Shown: piece after piece, positions 42,851 through 52,398 of the stretch
How the letters are laid out: each line of letters opens with the position of its first letter
Position numbering within the stretch: position 1 is the first letter of the stretch
From: Elusimicrobiota bacterium
Lineage (GTDB): Bacteria > Elusimicrobiota > Endomicrobiia > Endomicrobiales > Endomicrobiaceae
DNA length: 64,000 nt
Direction: 5' to 3'
Assembly: GCA_017528425.1 (NCBI GenBank)
Contig: JAFXOV010000016.1
Coordinates: forward strand, 24,381-88,380
Position numbers and translations under genes: made by a program
The notes under the pieces: model-generated
What the model was told of the DNA's origin: nothing
The model's database searches: none
The model's input: the letters and a program-made list of their open reading frames with translations, nothing else

Positions 42851-44380
42851 ATGATTTCGTTTTTACATTCTGCATCCGTTCAGGGAATAGATGCTTGTCT
42901 AATAGATGTTGAAATAGATATTTCGTCGGGACTTCCCGTATTTTCAATAGTAGGGCTTCCGGACACTTCCGTAAAAGAATCAAGAGACAGAGTAGTTTCG
43001 GCAATAAAAAATTCAGGCTTTGATTTTCCTACAAAAAAAATTACGGTAAACCTTGCACCGGCAGACATAAAAAAAGAAGGCGGAGCATTTGATTTGCCGA
43101 TATCTTTGGGAATACTTGCTTCAAGCGGAATAATAGAAAAAAAAGCGTTACAAAACTTTTGCGCCATAGGAGAACTTTCACTTGACGGGAAATTAAGACC
43201 CGTAAAAGGTATTTTGCCGATAGTTTTAAGTTTACACAAGTTTGGTATAACTCAAGTTATAGTTCCAGAAAAAAATAAAAATGAAGCTTGTGTTGCAAAA
43301 GATATAGAAATATATCCGTTTACCGATTTAAAAGATGTAATAAAATTTTTAAAAAAAGAAATTGCAGTTGAACCTTACAAACAAGACAATATTTCCGTTC
43401 AAAACAGTTCAACTAAAAGCTCAATAGATTTTTCCGATATTAAAGGTCAACTCTTTGCAAAACGAGCTGCCGAAGTTGCTTGTGCCGGCGGACATAACAT
43501 GATTATGGTCGGACCTCCGGGTTCAGGTAAAACGATGATAGCTAAAAGAATACCTACAATTCTTCCTTCAATGAGTTTTGAAGAGTCTGTAGAAACAACA
43601 AAAATATGGTCTGTATCAGGTCTTGTTCCGGCAGGTGAAAGCTTAATTACTTTAAGACCTTTCAGAAGTCCGCACCATACAACATCGTCTGTTGCTTTAA
43701 TAGGCGGCGGTTCGTACCCTAAACCCGGTGAGGTAAGTTTGGCTCATAACGGAGTACTGTTTTTAGATGAATTAACCGAATTCAGAAGAGATGTTTTGGA
43801 AGTGTTAAGGCAACCTTTGGAAGATAAAATCGTTACGGTATCAAGAGCAAAAAACACGTTATCTTTTCCGGCATCGTTTATGTTAATAGCTTCAATGAAT
43901 CCGTGCCCGTGCGGTAATTACGGAAGTGATAAAGAGTGCACATGTAATCCGTATCAGGTTAAAAGATACAGATCAAAAATTTCCGGACCTTTAATGGACA
44001 GAATAGATATTCAAGTTGAAGTTCCGGCTCTGAAAATTGATGAAATAACATCAAAACAGAATGTTGTACCGGAAACTTCACAACAGATAAAAGAAAGAGT
44101 AATAAAAGCAAGAAATATACAGTATGAAAGATTTAAAGGTAAAAATATTTATTGTAATGCGCAAATGGGCCCGAAAGAAATAAAAAAGTATTGTGTGTTG
44201 GAAGAAAAAGCGGGACTTATGTTACACAATGCTATAGAAAAATTGGGCTTTTCGGCAAGAGCATATGACAGAATATTAAAGGTTGCAAGAACTATTGCCG
44301 ATTTGGCAGGAAGCGAGATAATACAAACAAACCATATAGCCGAAGCAATAAAGTACAGAAATCTTGATAAATATAATTAG
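42851..44380 (+). CDS. comM: ComM/YifB family AAA+ ATPase (Mg-chelatase-like)
   Basis: 509 residues. N-terminal Lon-protease-like domain (VEIDISSGLPVFSIVGLPD), Mg-chelatase AAA+ core with Walker A GPPGSGKT (~219-226), FRSPHHT motif, Walker B LFLDELTEF, a CPCGNYGSDKECTC cysteine cluster, and C-terminal lid. ComM is a DNA branch-migration helicase that supports recombination during natural transformation in proteobacteria; the role here is inferred. It is followed by mrdA after 10 bases. Confidence 0.93.
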   Translation: MISFLHSASVQGIDACLIDVEIDISSGLPVFSIVGLPDTSVKESRDRVVSAIKNSGFDFPTKKITVNLAPADIKKEGGAFDLPISLGILASSGIIEKKALQNFCAIGELSLDGKLRPVKGILPIVLSLHKFGITQVIVPEKNKNEACVAKDIEIYPFTDLKDVIKFLKKEIAVEPYKQDNISVQNSSTKSSIDFSDIKGQLFAKRAAEVACAGGHNMIMVGPPGSGKTMIAKRIPTILPSMSFEESVETTKIWSVSGLVPAGESLITLRPFRSPHHTTSSVALIGGGSYPKPGEVSLAHNGVLFLDELTEFRRDVLEVLRQPLEDKIVTVSRAKNTLSFPASFMLIASMNPCPCGNYGSDKECTCNPYQVKRYRSKISGPLMDRIDIQVEVPALKIDEITSKQNVVPETSQQIKERVIKARNIQYERFKGKNIYCNAQMGPKEIKKYCVLEEKAGLMLHNAIEKLGFSARAYDRILKVARTIADLAGSEIIQTNHIAEAIKYRNLDKYN

Positions 44381-44390
44381 AGAATAAAAA

Positions 44391-46202
44391 ATGTCTTGGA
44401 GTACGGATAACAGATTTGCATATAATTTATTCAGTGAAAAGCATAAAGTAATTGTAATATTACTTATGGTTTGTTTTGCTGTTTTATCGATGAGACTTTT
44501 TTATATGCAAATAATAAAAGGAAACTACTACAGAAATATATCGGAACATCAAAGAATAAACACCACCCACGAAAGAGCTTTCAGAGGTCTCATTTACGAT
44601 ACGAACGGAAAAGTTATCGTAAACAATATACCTAACTACGTTGCACTTTTTTATCCGTTTGAACAACAATATGAACCTACCGAAGAAAGTATAGAAAAGT
44701 TAAGTAAAATTTTACAGAAAGATATAAAATCTTCCATCGAAAAAAGTTGGAGATACGGAAGAGTAATGAAACTGGCCGACAACCTTACAATCGATGAAGT
44801 ATTTAAAATACAGGAAAACAAACTCTTTTTACCGGGCATAACTGTTGTTGAAGAACCTAAAAGAGTATGTTCTTCGCCGATAGAAAATGCACATGTTATA
44901 GGTTATGTGAACGAGTTGAGAGCAGAAGAATTGGATAATATGGAAAACACGGAATTGAAAGTAGGTGATATTATAGGACGATGCGGAATAGAACAATCTT
45001 ACGATAAATATTTAAGAGGTAAAGACGGCGGTCTTTCGTTTGAAGTTAATGCAAGGGGACAACATCAAAAGACGTTCGATTACGAACCGCCTGCTATAGG
45101 AAACAGTTTATATTTAACTATAGATAACGACTTACAAAAAATTGCCTATAATGCATTAAGAAATTCCTCGTCCGGTAAAGGTGCCGCGGTTGCAATAGAT
45201 GTAAAAACGGGAGCAATAAAAGCTTTTGTATCTTGTCCGAGTTACGATTTAAACAAAATATCGTCAGCAAAAGATTATAAACGATATTTAAAAAATAAAA
45301 AGTTACCGTTCTTTAACAGATGTATTCAGGCATTATACCCGCCGGGCTCAACATTTAAAATTGTTACTTTTGTTGCCGCGCTTGAACATTTGCACTTTAA
45401 TCCTTACAAAGTGGAAGATTGTTTGGGAAAATTTGAGCTTGGTGACAGAGTCTACTCTTGTTCTTCAAAAGCAGGTCACAGAAAATTAAATCTTATATCT
45501 GCAATGGCATATTCTTGTAATGTTTATTTTTATATATTGGGACTTGATTTAGGTGTAAGGGTAATTGTTGATTATGCGAAAAAGTTCAGGTTAGGTGAAA
45601 AAACGGGTATAGATATTTATTCCGAAAAAGCAGGATTTGTTCCTACGCCGGAATGGAAAAAATCTAAAATGAAAGTGCCATGGCTTAAAGGAGATACCGT
45701 TATTCTTTCGATAGGGCAAGGTGCATTGTGGGTTACACCTTTACAAATGGCAAGCTTAATGGCAACAGTTGCAAATAACGGTGTTTCGTACAAACCATAC
45801 TTTGTTGAAGAAATAAAAGATTCCGTAACAAAGGAGACTGTTTTTAAACATACTCCGGTAAAAAATGAAGACTTGGAACTGGATCCTAACACATGGAAAC
45901 AGTTGCATAAAGCGCTGGAATCGGCTGTAGATTACGGAACCGCGAAAAGAACAAAATTTAAACATATATCCGTTGCGGCTAAAACAGGAACTGCCGAAAA
46001 CCCGCAAGGTGAAGACCATGCTTGGGTAGTAGCGTATGCACCTGCCGATAACCCGCAAATAGCTTTAGCTGTTATTGTGGAAAACGGAGGGTTTGGCGGA
46101 AGCGTTTCGGTACCTGTAGCAAGAGAAATTTTTAAGAAATATTTTAATATTTATGAAGAACCGGAAGAAGAGTTGAACGGCGGGACAAATGACACACACT
46201 AA
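44391..46202 (+). CDS. mrdA: Penicillin-binding protein 2 (elongasome transpeptidase)
   Basis: 603 residues. TM helix ~23-40, pedestal/dimerisation domain, and transpeptidase with S-x-x-K in PPGSTFKIVT (~318-321), S-C-N in AYSCNVYFY, and K-T-G in AAKTGTAEN. PBP2 cross-links sidewall peptidoglycan with RodA. It shares 14 bases with rodA, the usual mrdA-rodA order. mreBCD are not in the window. Confidence 0.95.
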   Translation: MSWSTDNRFAYNLFSEKHKVIVILLMVCFAVLSMRLFYMQIIKGNYYRNISEHQRINTTHERAFRGLIYDTNGKVIVNNIPNYVALFYPFEQQYEPTEESIEKLSKILQKDIKSSIEKSWRYGRVMKLADNLTIDEVFKIQENKLFLPGITVVEEPKRVCSSPIENAHVIGYVNELRAEELDNMENTELKVGDIIGRCGIEQSYDKYLRGKDGGLSFEVNARGQHQKTFDYEPPAIGNSLYLTIDNDLQKIAYNALRNSSSGKGAAVAIDVKTGAIKAFVSCPSYDLNKISSAKDYKRYLKNKKLPFFNRCIQALYPPGSTFKIVTFVAALEHLHFNPYKVEDCLGKFELGDRVYSCSSKAGHRKLNLISAMAYSCNVYFYILGLDLGVRVIVDYAKKFRLGEKTGIDIYSEKAGFVPTPEWKKSKMKVPWLKGDTVILSIGQGALWVTPLQMASLMATVANNGVSYKPYFVEEIKDSVTKETVFKHTPVKNEDLELDPNTWKQLHKALESAVDYGTAKRTKFKHISVAAKTGTAENPQGEDHAWVVAYAPADNPQIALAVIVENGGFGGSVSVPVAREIFKKYFNIYEEPEEELNGGTNDTH

Positions 46203-47529
46203 ATCACTATTTTCTAAAATTATTCAAAATATCGATTTAACTTTTTATATATCGATAGCATATTTATTGTTTATCGGTATTACGGCGATATATTCGGCAA
46301 GCTCGAATCTTGAAAATCCTACCAAGTATATAACAACACAATTTATAGCTTTAAGTATAGGTGCGGTGGGAATGCTTTTTCTTGCAGGGTTCAGTTATCA
46401 GTATTATAAACATTTCAGTAAATTTGTGTATATTTTATCTTGTATTTTGCTTGTTTCGGTATTGATTTTCGGAACACAACATAAAGGAACAAAAGGTTGG
46501 TTCGATTTACCGTTTTTTTCTTTTCAGCCGGTAGAAATAACAAAAATAATGTTGATACTTTCACTTGCCGCATATATAGATAAACATTGGAACGAAATAT
46601 CAAAACTTTCAATATTTGTTAAAACTTTATGTCTTACCCTGGGACACTTTGTGCTGATAATGTTGCAACCGGACTTTTCTTCCACATTATCTTATTTTCC
46701 TATAACTTTAATTTTGTTGTATGTTGCAGGTGCAAGACTTACACATCTTTGTGCGGTTGTTTTGTATGGTGCGTTGGCTGTTTTAATACCGTTACTTGTA
46801 ACATTTTTTAAGTTGCAACCTGAACTTTTAGAAAGTAATAAACTGGTAAACTTTTTTGTAACCGCATCAACAAATTGGCACAAAGCTATCATAATTTTAG
46901 GCGTGATAATTTTGATAATGATTCTCATAAAATGGTTTTTAAACAAATTGAGAATTCCTATAGGGTGGGCATACCCTATAATATTTTTATCAATAATTTT
47001 GGCAGGCTCTTTTTCATCAATAGTTGTAAACAAATCTTTAAAAGAATATCAAAGAAAAAGACTTATAGTTTTTTTAAAGCCCGAAATAGATTCCAGAGGT
47101 GCCGGTTACAATATCATTCAATCTAAAATTGCTATCGGTTCCGGAAAATTTTCGGGTAAAAAGTTTTTTAAAGGTACACAAACTCAGCTCGGCTTTTTAC
47201 CTGAACAAAGAACGGATTTTATCTTTTCCGTTATAGGTGAAGAAGGGGGATACGTTCTTGCACAACTTACAATCCTTTTTTACTTTTTGTTTATATGGAG
47301 AGCATTGGTTGTAGCTAAACATGCAAGAGACCGGTTCGGTTCCCTTGTTGCCATGGGTATAGCTACAATGTTTGCTTTTTATGCAATAATCAATTTAGGT
47401 ATGGTTATGGGCCTTATGCCTGTTACGGGTTTACCGTTACTTCTTTTGTCTTATGGCGGTTCAAGCATGCTTTCATCCATGTTTGCCATAGGAATTCTTA
47501 TCTCAATTCACATTAGAAGATTTTATTAA
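46189..47529 (+). CDS. rodA: Rod-shape SEDS glycosyltransferase RodA
   Basis: 446 residues, about ten membrane helices. SEDS features: YSASSN after TM1, QPVEITKIMLIL (~107-118), QPDFSS, RIAIGSGK-like SKIAIGSGKFSGK, LPEQRTDFIFSVIGEEGG and the C-terminal GLPLLLLSYGGSS. It is longer than E. coli RodA (370) because of an extra loop and helix around residues 190-260. It polymerises glycan strands with PBP2. Confidence 0.95.
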   Translation: MTHTKSLFSKIIQNIDLTFYISIAYLLFIGITAIYSASSNLENPTKYITTQFIALSIGAVGMLFLAGFSYQYYKHFSKFVYILSCILLVSVLIFGTQHKGTKGWFDLPFFSFQPVEITKIMLILSLAAYIDKHWNEISKLSIFVKTLCLTLGHFVLIMLQPDFSSTLSYFPITLILLYVAGARLTHLCAVVLYGALAVLIPLLVTFFKLQPELLESNKLVNFFVTASTNWHKAIIILGVIILIMILIKWFLNKLRIPIGWAYPIIFLSIILAGSFSSIVVNKSLKEYQRKRLIVFLKPEIDSRGAGYNIIQSKIAIGSGKFSGKKFFKGTQTQLGFLPEQRTDFIFSVIGEEGGYVLAQLTILFYFLFIWRALVVAKHARDRFGSLVAMGIATMFAFYAIINLGMVMGLMPVTGLPLLLLSYGGSSMLSSMFAIGILISIHIRRFY

Positions 47530-47547
47530 TCTTTCTTTTCCTCTCAT

Positions 47548-47763
47548 ACTTTTAAAATTTTCGTTTGCAAACATGATTAAAGCCGTCTATGAGTGCAGAA
47601 AAATTTAAAGTAAAAAACTATAAATCAAAAAAAGTTTTTTAGTGCGAACATGTTTGAAGATTTTTCCGTTTCATTAGGTAGTTAGGAAAAATCAAGTTGG
47701 AGCACGGCTTTAAATTTTTCAAACGAATGGCTTTTTTGTTTGCAAATGAGAAATTTTAAAAGT
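47548..47763. other. Multi-stem structured element with terminal inverted repeats
   Basis: 216 bases filling the gap between convergent rodA and the coiled-coil gene. Ends: ACTTTTAAAATTT..TTTGCAAAC (47548-47572) pairs with 47738-47763. Inside: GAAAAATTTAAAG (47598-47610) pairs perfectly with CTTTAAATTTTTC (47708-47720), while TTAAAGCCGT (47577-47586) could instead pair with ACGGCTTTAA (47704-47713), so these two are alternatives. Two inner hairpins: AAAAAACT/AGTTTTTT (47612-47640) and GATTTTTCC/GGAAAAATC (47659-47693). It could be a noncoding RNA, a 3' UTR fold, or a small MITE-like element. Confidence 0.6.
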
Positions 47764-47765
47764 TC

Positions 47766-48338
47766 CTACTTTTTTATTGGTGGTTTCGGAACAATTCTTG
47801 TTATCGGATTTATTCCTTTAGGCATCACTACAGGTCTTTTTATCGGGTTTATCGGAAATCGCGGAAGAACTCTGTTCGGTAACTTCTTTTCTATGTTTTC
47901 CAATTTTTTATTTATCGAATCTAATGTATTAAAAAAGTTGTCTGCCAAACTTACTTTTTCGCTTACCGCGGAAACTTTATTATAAAATTCTTCTATCTTG
48001 TTCAACTGTTTTTCTATGTCGAGTTTTTCTATTTCTTCAAACTTCTGTTGCATCTTTTCAAAGTTTGCAATGTTCTTTTTTACACCTTGAATGGTTGTGT
48101 TTATGGAATCGACGGTTCTTCTTATATTTTCTAACGGCTCTACGGACTTTTTAGCAATTTCTACTTTTTGCAGTATTGCAACAATTTGTTCGTAATTGTT
48201 TTTCAGCTCTACCGTTTTTTTGTTCAGTTCGTTAATAACTTCTATAGTTAAATTCAGTTCTTCGAATTTGTTAAGTGCTTGAGAAATTTCCGCAGCATAT
48301 TTTTTCAGTTCGTTTATTTTGTTAACAAAATCACTCAT
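47766..48338 (-). CDS. Coiled-coil protein with proline-rich tail
   Basis: 190 residues, no known domain. Residues ~1-145 are almost entirely heptad-like helix (INELKKYAAEISQALNKFEEL and similar), so a long coiled coil. Residues ~150-190 are basic and proline-rich (RVLPRFPINPIKRP, MPKGINPITRIVPKPPIKK). Its start overlaps the helicase gene by eight bases, so the two are co-translated and probably work together. It may be an oligomerising or DNA-contacting partner. Confidence 0.75.
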   Translation of the reverse strand: MSDFVNKINELKKYAAEISQALNKFEELNLTIEVINELNKKTVELKNNYEQIVAILQKVEIAKKSVEPLENIRRTVDSINTTIQGVKKNIANFEKMQQKFEEIEKLDIEKQLNKIEEFYNKVSAVSEKVSLADNFFNTLDSINKKLENIEKKLPNRVLPRFPINPIKRPVVMPKGINPITRIVPKPPIKK

Positions 48339-50700
48339 TGGTTAACTCCTTTACTATTTTTGTTGTTGAATTTTCTATTGCCGTATAAATATTGTTTAAT
48401 TCTTTTTCTTTATAATTAAAATATTTTTCGATTTCCTGTTTGGCAAAATCGTATTTGTTATAAATTTCTTCTATGCTTAAATTTTTTGCCGACAACACTT
48501 TTTCAAAATCTTCAAAATTGTTTTGATACAAACTCATTATACAAACTAATTCGAAGTTATAATCTTTTTCATAATATTTCTTTGCAAGACCGAACTGGTT
48601 GTAAGAAAACAATAAGTCCGCTTTTTCACTGTAATTCATGTTCGGTTCAAGTATAAATTTTTCACAGACTTCTATCATCTTTTTTGTGTTATCAATATTA
48701 TATTTCGTGACTTTTTCAAAATGTTCTTTAGCTTTTTCAAACTCTTCGTTATTAAAAAAGTTTAACGCTTTTAAGTAGTACCTTTCGTCGGTAGCTTCTT
48801 CCAAAGCCAAATGTATTTCGTTGATATTGTTTATTCTTGCAATAAAATTATACTTAATTTCGAATTTGTTCATTTTGGCGACAATATTGTTTATTAACTC
48901 GATATTATCTTTTTCTTCCAACAGGTATATGTTATGTTCACCTCTTGTTATTGCGACATAAAACTGGTTAAAATAAAAATCATAATTTTTATCTTTCTTC
49001 CAGGAAACATCATAAAAGTTTTGGAATATATCGAAATAGTCGGACAAAATGTTGTAAGTTATAATGTTGGGATATTCTCTTCCTTTAATTTCCGATACGG
49101 TAAAAATGTTTGCAAGATTGGGAAACTCTTTTTCAAGGGCAACTTTTTTTTGTTCATCGGAAACTATTATCGCAACATCAAGATCCTTGTTCTCAAGTCC
49201 GTTAAAAAGTACCTTCTTATTATCATCACTATACTTTATTATTCCGAATTTTCCGGCATTGTTGTTTCTTGTAATTTCGGGAACTTTATCTTCGTGATGT
49301 CTTGCCGGCAATTTTTCATCTCTTATTTCGTTAACCAAATTTATAAGTTTTGTTATATCGGTGGAATTTCTGAAATTTTCGTTCAATCTTGTTTTGAAAG
49401 TTTTTACCGCGTTATCGGTAAACAATTTTTCAAGTCTGCCGATTTTGAAAAAAGTCGGGTTTATTACCTGGTTCGGGTCGCCGGTAAAAATAAGTCCTCT
49501 TTTATCGGACAACAAGAACAGCATATAAATTTGCAGTTCGGTTAAATCTTGAATTTCGTCGACTATAACATAATCGTATTTTATTTTTTTTGTTTCTATA
49601 GCAGAGCAAAGGTTAAAAGCAAAATCGTTCATATCAACCATATTTCTGTTTTGCAACCATTTGTTATATTCCATTGTAAGCTCATATAAAGTTTCTCTGT
49701 CTTCTTTGTCAAATGCTTTATAATCGTCGGGGATTTTATCATCTTTATTTACATAAGAGTTTCTGTCTACGATATTATTAATAGTTCCGTCCTGCGATTT
49801 TTTCAGTTTTCTGTTCCAATCAACATACATTGAACCCTTCAATATTCCGCAAATTTCGCTGTAAATTAAACTTTTGTTTTCTCTTATAAATCGTTGATAC
49901 TTTTTGTTTCTTGTATCCAAAAATTCTTTTTCAAACTGAACGGCACTTAACATTAAGTTTCTCAATTCTGTTTTTTTATTTTCATATTTTGCGTTAAGTT
50001 CTATACACAAATCTCTGAAAGTTTTTATATCCGTGTTTGCCGAAAAAGAGTTCACTTTTTCTTCGACAAAACTTCTTAATCCTTCGGAATATGTAACATA
50101 AAGAATCTTTTTTGTATCGGAATATTTTTTCTGCAACTCTTTTATCACCTGAATGGAAATAACGGTTTTTCCGCTGCCTGCAATTCCGGAAAGAATGCTC
50201 GGCAATTTAAGTTGCATATCTTTACTGTGCAAAGAAAGGTTTTGTTTTACCGTTAAAACTTCCTGTTTGTTCAAATCTTTAAATGTAGTTTGTGTATCTT
50301 CTATAATCGCATCAACCTGTTTATTGTTTGTGTCGATAAAATCCTGTTTTATGTAACTGTTTTTGTCAACAAAAAATGCTTTATCCTGTTGTTGGTCATG
50401 TTTGGCAATAAAAAAAAGTAACAATGTGCTATAAAGGTCTTGGTTTGAATAGTATTGGTTAAAACAATAATCGTTTTGCAGGGGGTAATCGGCAAGAATC
50501 ATACATATAATTCTGTCGCTGCCTAAATCTATTGCACCTACTTTGTTTGTTCCTTTAAACTTTTTGAAACCGAAACTGTTAAAATCGTAAAGTTCGTTTA
50601 CGGATGATTGTTGAAGTTTTTGTATAAGAGATTCGTACCTATCAATATCTTGATACTTTTTTAATTGCTTTTCTAATTTAGTCGTAATAAATATATTCAT
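48331..50700 (-). CDS. UvrD/Rep-type superfamily 1 helicase with RelE-like N-terminus
   Basis: 789 residues. N-terminus (~1-110) reads like a RelE/ParE toxin fold: TTKLEKQLKK, FKKFKG (45-50), SDRIICMILAD (61-71), FFIAKHDQQQDKAFF (97-110). SF1 helicase core: Walker A GIAGSGKT (172-179), VIVDEIQDL (Walker B), GDPNQV (motif III), LNENFRN (motif IV), FYVAITRGEHN (motif VI). C-terminal ~620-760 has TPR-like helix pairs. It forms a two-gene operon with the coiled-coil protein, set between housekeeping genes. DNA repair or defence are both possible; no close characterised match is known to me. Weak AGGA ribosome site. Confidence 0.88.
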   Translation of the reverse strand: MNIFITTKLEKQLKKYQDIDRYESLIQKLQQSSVNELYDFNSFGFKKFKGTNKVGAIDLGSDRIICMILADYPLQNDYCFNQYYSNQDLYSTLLLFFIAKHDQQQDKAFFVDKNSYIKQDFIDTNNKQVDAIIEDTQTTFKDLNKQEVLTVKQNLSLHSKDMQLKLPSILSGIAGSGKTVISIQVIKELQKKYSDTKKILYVTYSEGLRSFVEEKVNSFSANTDIKTFRDLCIELNAKYENKKTELRNLMLSAVQFEKEFLDTRNKKYQRFIRENKSLIYSEICGILKGSMYVDWNRKLKKSQDGTINNIVDRNSYVNKDDKIPDDYKAFDKEDRETLYELTMEYNKWLQNRNMVDMNDFAFNLCSAIETKKIKYDYVIVDEIQDLTELQIYMLFLLSDKRGLIFTGDPNQVINPTFFKIGRLEKLFTDNAVKTFKTRLNENFRNSTDITKLINLVNEIRDEKLPARHHEDKVPEITRNNNAGKFGIIKYSDDNKKVLFNGLENKDLDVAIIVSDEQKKVALEKEFPNLANIFTVSEIKGREYPNIITYNILSDYFDIFQNFYDVSWKKDKNYDFYFNQFYVAITRGEHNIYLLEEKDNIELINNIVAKMNKFEIKYNFIARINNINEIHLALEEATDERYYLKALNFFNNEEFEKAKEHFEKVTKYNIDNTKKMIEVCEKFILEPNMNYSEKADLLFSYNQFGLAKKYYEKDYNFELVCIMSLYQNNFEDFEKVLSAKNLSIEEIYNKYDFAKQEIEKYFNYKEKELNNIYTAIENSTTKIVKELTNE

Positions 50701-50808
50701 CTATTTTCCTAAATATTTATAATTAAATATTATATTAAATATTATCGGTTTTTTTAATAATTTGATATACTTATAAAAAATATTTTAATTAAGAAGGGAA
50801 AAATAAAG

Positions 50809-52362
50809 ATGAAAAAGTATTACATTACAACCCCGATTTATTATGTTAACGACAGACCTCATATAGGTCATGCTTATACTACAATAGCCGCAGATATTGC
50901 TGCCCGTTGGAAAAGACTTCAAAATAACGAAGTTTATTTTTTAACCGGAACAGACGAACACGGTGCAAAAATTTGTCAGTCCGCACAAGCTAAAGGAGTT
51001 ACGCCGAAACAACTTTGCGACGAAATGAGCGGATACTTTCAAGAGGCTTGGAAACTTTTAAATATATCTAACGACGGTTTCATAAGAACGACAGATAAAT
51101 TTCACGAAGAAACCGTTCAAATGATAATGCAAAAACTTTACGATAAAGGTCTTATATACAAAAAACAATATGAAGGATTATATTGTGTAGGTTGCGAAAA
51201 GTTTATTGCCGAAAAAGATTTGGACGAAAACGGATGTTGTCCCGATCACAAGAAAAAACCCGTAGTTCAATCCGAAGAAAATTATTTTTTCAAACTTTCA
51301 CAGTTTAACGAACAACTTATAGACATGATAGAAAATCCCGCAAACCCCAACCATATAGATGTTTTACCGGAACAAAGAAGAAACGAAATATTGGGAAAAT
51401 TAAGATTGGGCCTTGAAGATATAAGTATTTCAAGAGCCGCTCTTGATTGGGGCATACCGTTACCTTTCGATAACAGTCAAACGGTATATGTTTGGGTAGA
51501 CGCTTTAATCAACTACGTTTCTGCTATCGGATATAAAGATAACAAAGAAATGTTTGAAAAGTATTGGCCTGCGGATATACATTTGATGGCAAAAGATATT
51601 TTGTGGTTCCACAGTGTAATTTGGCCCGCGCTTTTGATGGGTGCGGATATTCCGGTACACAAAAGAGTTTATGCTCACGGATTTTTCACCATTAACGGTG
51701 ACAAAATGTCTAAAACATTGGGGAATGTTATTACACCTGCTCAACTTGTAGAAAAGTTCGGTGTAGATCCCGCAAGATATTTAGCGGTATCGTTAATCCC
51801 GTTCGGACCGGACGGCGACATTTCCATGGAAGCACTTACAAAAAAATATAATGTTGATTTGGCAAACAATTTGGGTAACCTTGTTTCAAGAACAAACAAA
51901 ATGGCGGAAAAATATTTTGAAGGTAAAGTTCCTAAAACCGATATTGAAGACAACTTAACAAAAGAAGTAGCAAAAATTTTAAATAACGGTTACGGACTGT
52001 CAATAGAAAATATGCAGTTCCATAAAGCATCGGACACATTACAACAGGCAATAACATTAATTAACCAGCAAATAGAACAGGATGCTCCTTGGAAACTTGC
52101 AAAAACAGATACTAAAAAACTTGCGGATTGTATGTATTGCTATTTCCAGGCAACAGACTTAATAGCATTACATTTAATACCTTTTATGCCTACACTTTCC
52201 GAAAAAATTTGGCAATTAAACGGCGGAAACGGTAACATTATTGATATTGCAAAAAAATATTTTGAAGATAAAGTGTTACCGAAAGAAGGTTTTTCACCGA
52301 GCGATACGAAACTCGGGAAATTCGAAATATTGTTCCCGAGAATACAAACAGATAATAAGTAA
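50809..52362 (+). CDS. metG: Methionyl-tRNA synthetase
   Basis: 517 residues. HIGH motif in PIYYVNDRPHIGHAYTT (~7-23), zinc-binding CVGCEKF and CCPDH (~127-147), KMSKTLGNVI (~299-308), then the helical anticodon domain. The C-terminal EMAP-like tRNA-binding domain found in some MetG is absent, as in the shorter bacterial forms. Ribosome site AAGGG. The following outer-membrane gene begins 36 bases later and may share its transcript. Confidence 0.96.
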   Translation: MKKYYITTPIYYVNDRPHIGHAYTTIAADIAARWKRLQNNEVYFLTGTDEHGAKICQSAQAKGVTPKQLCDEMSGYFQEAWKLLNISNDGFIRTTDKFHEETVQMIMQKLYDKGLIYKKQYEGLYCVGCEKFIAEKDLDENGCCPDHKKKPVVQSEENYFFKLSQFNEQLIDMIENPANPNHIDVLPEQRRNEILGKLRLGLEDISISRAALDWGIPLPFDNSQTVYVWVDALINYVSAIGYKDNKEMFEKYWPADIHLMAKDILWFHSVIWPALLMGADIPVHKRVYAHGFFTINGDKMSKTLGNVITPAQLVEKFGVDPARYLAVSLIPFGPDGDISMEALTKKYNVDLANNLGNLVSRTNKMAEKYFEGKVPKTDIEDNLTKEVAKILNNGYGLSIENMQFHKASDTLQQAITLINQQIEQDAPWKLAKTDTKKLADCMYCYFQATDLIALHLIPFMPTLSEKIWQLNGGNGNIIDIAKKYFEDKVLPKEGFSPSDTKLGKFEILFPRIQTDNK

Positions 52363-52398
52363 TTTATAATTAACTAAAATAAAAAAAGAGAGGAAAAA

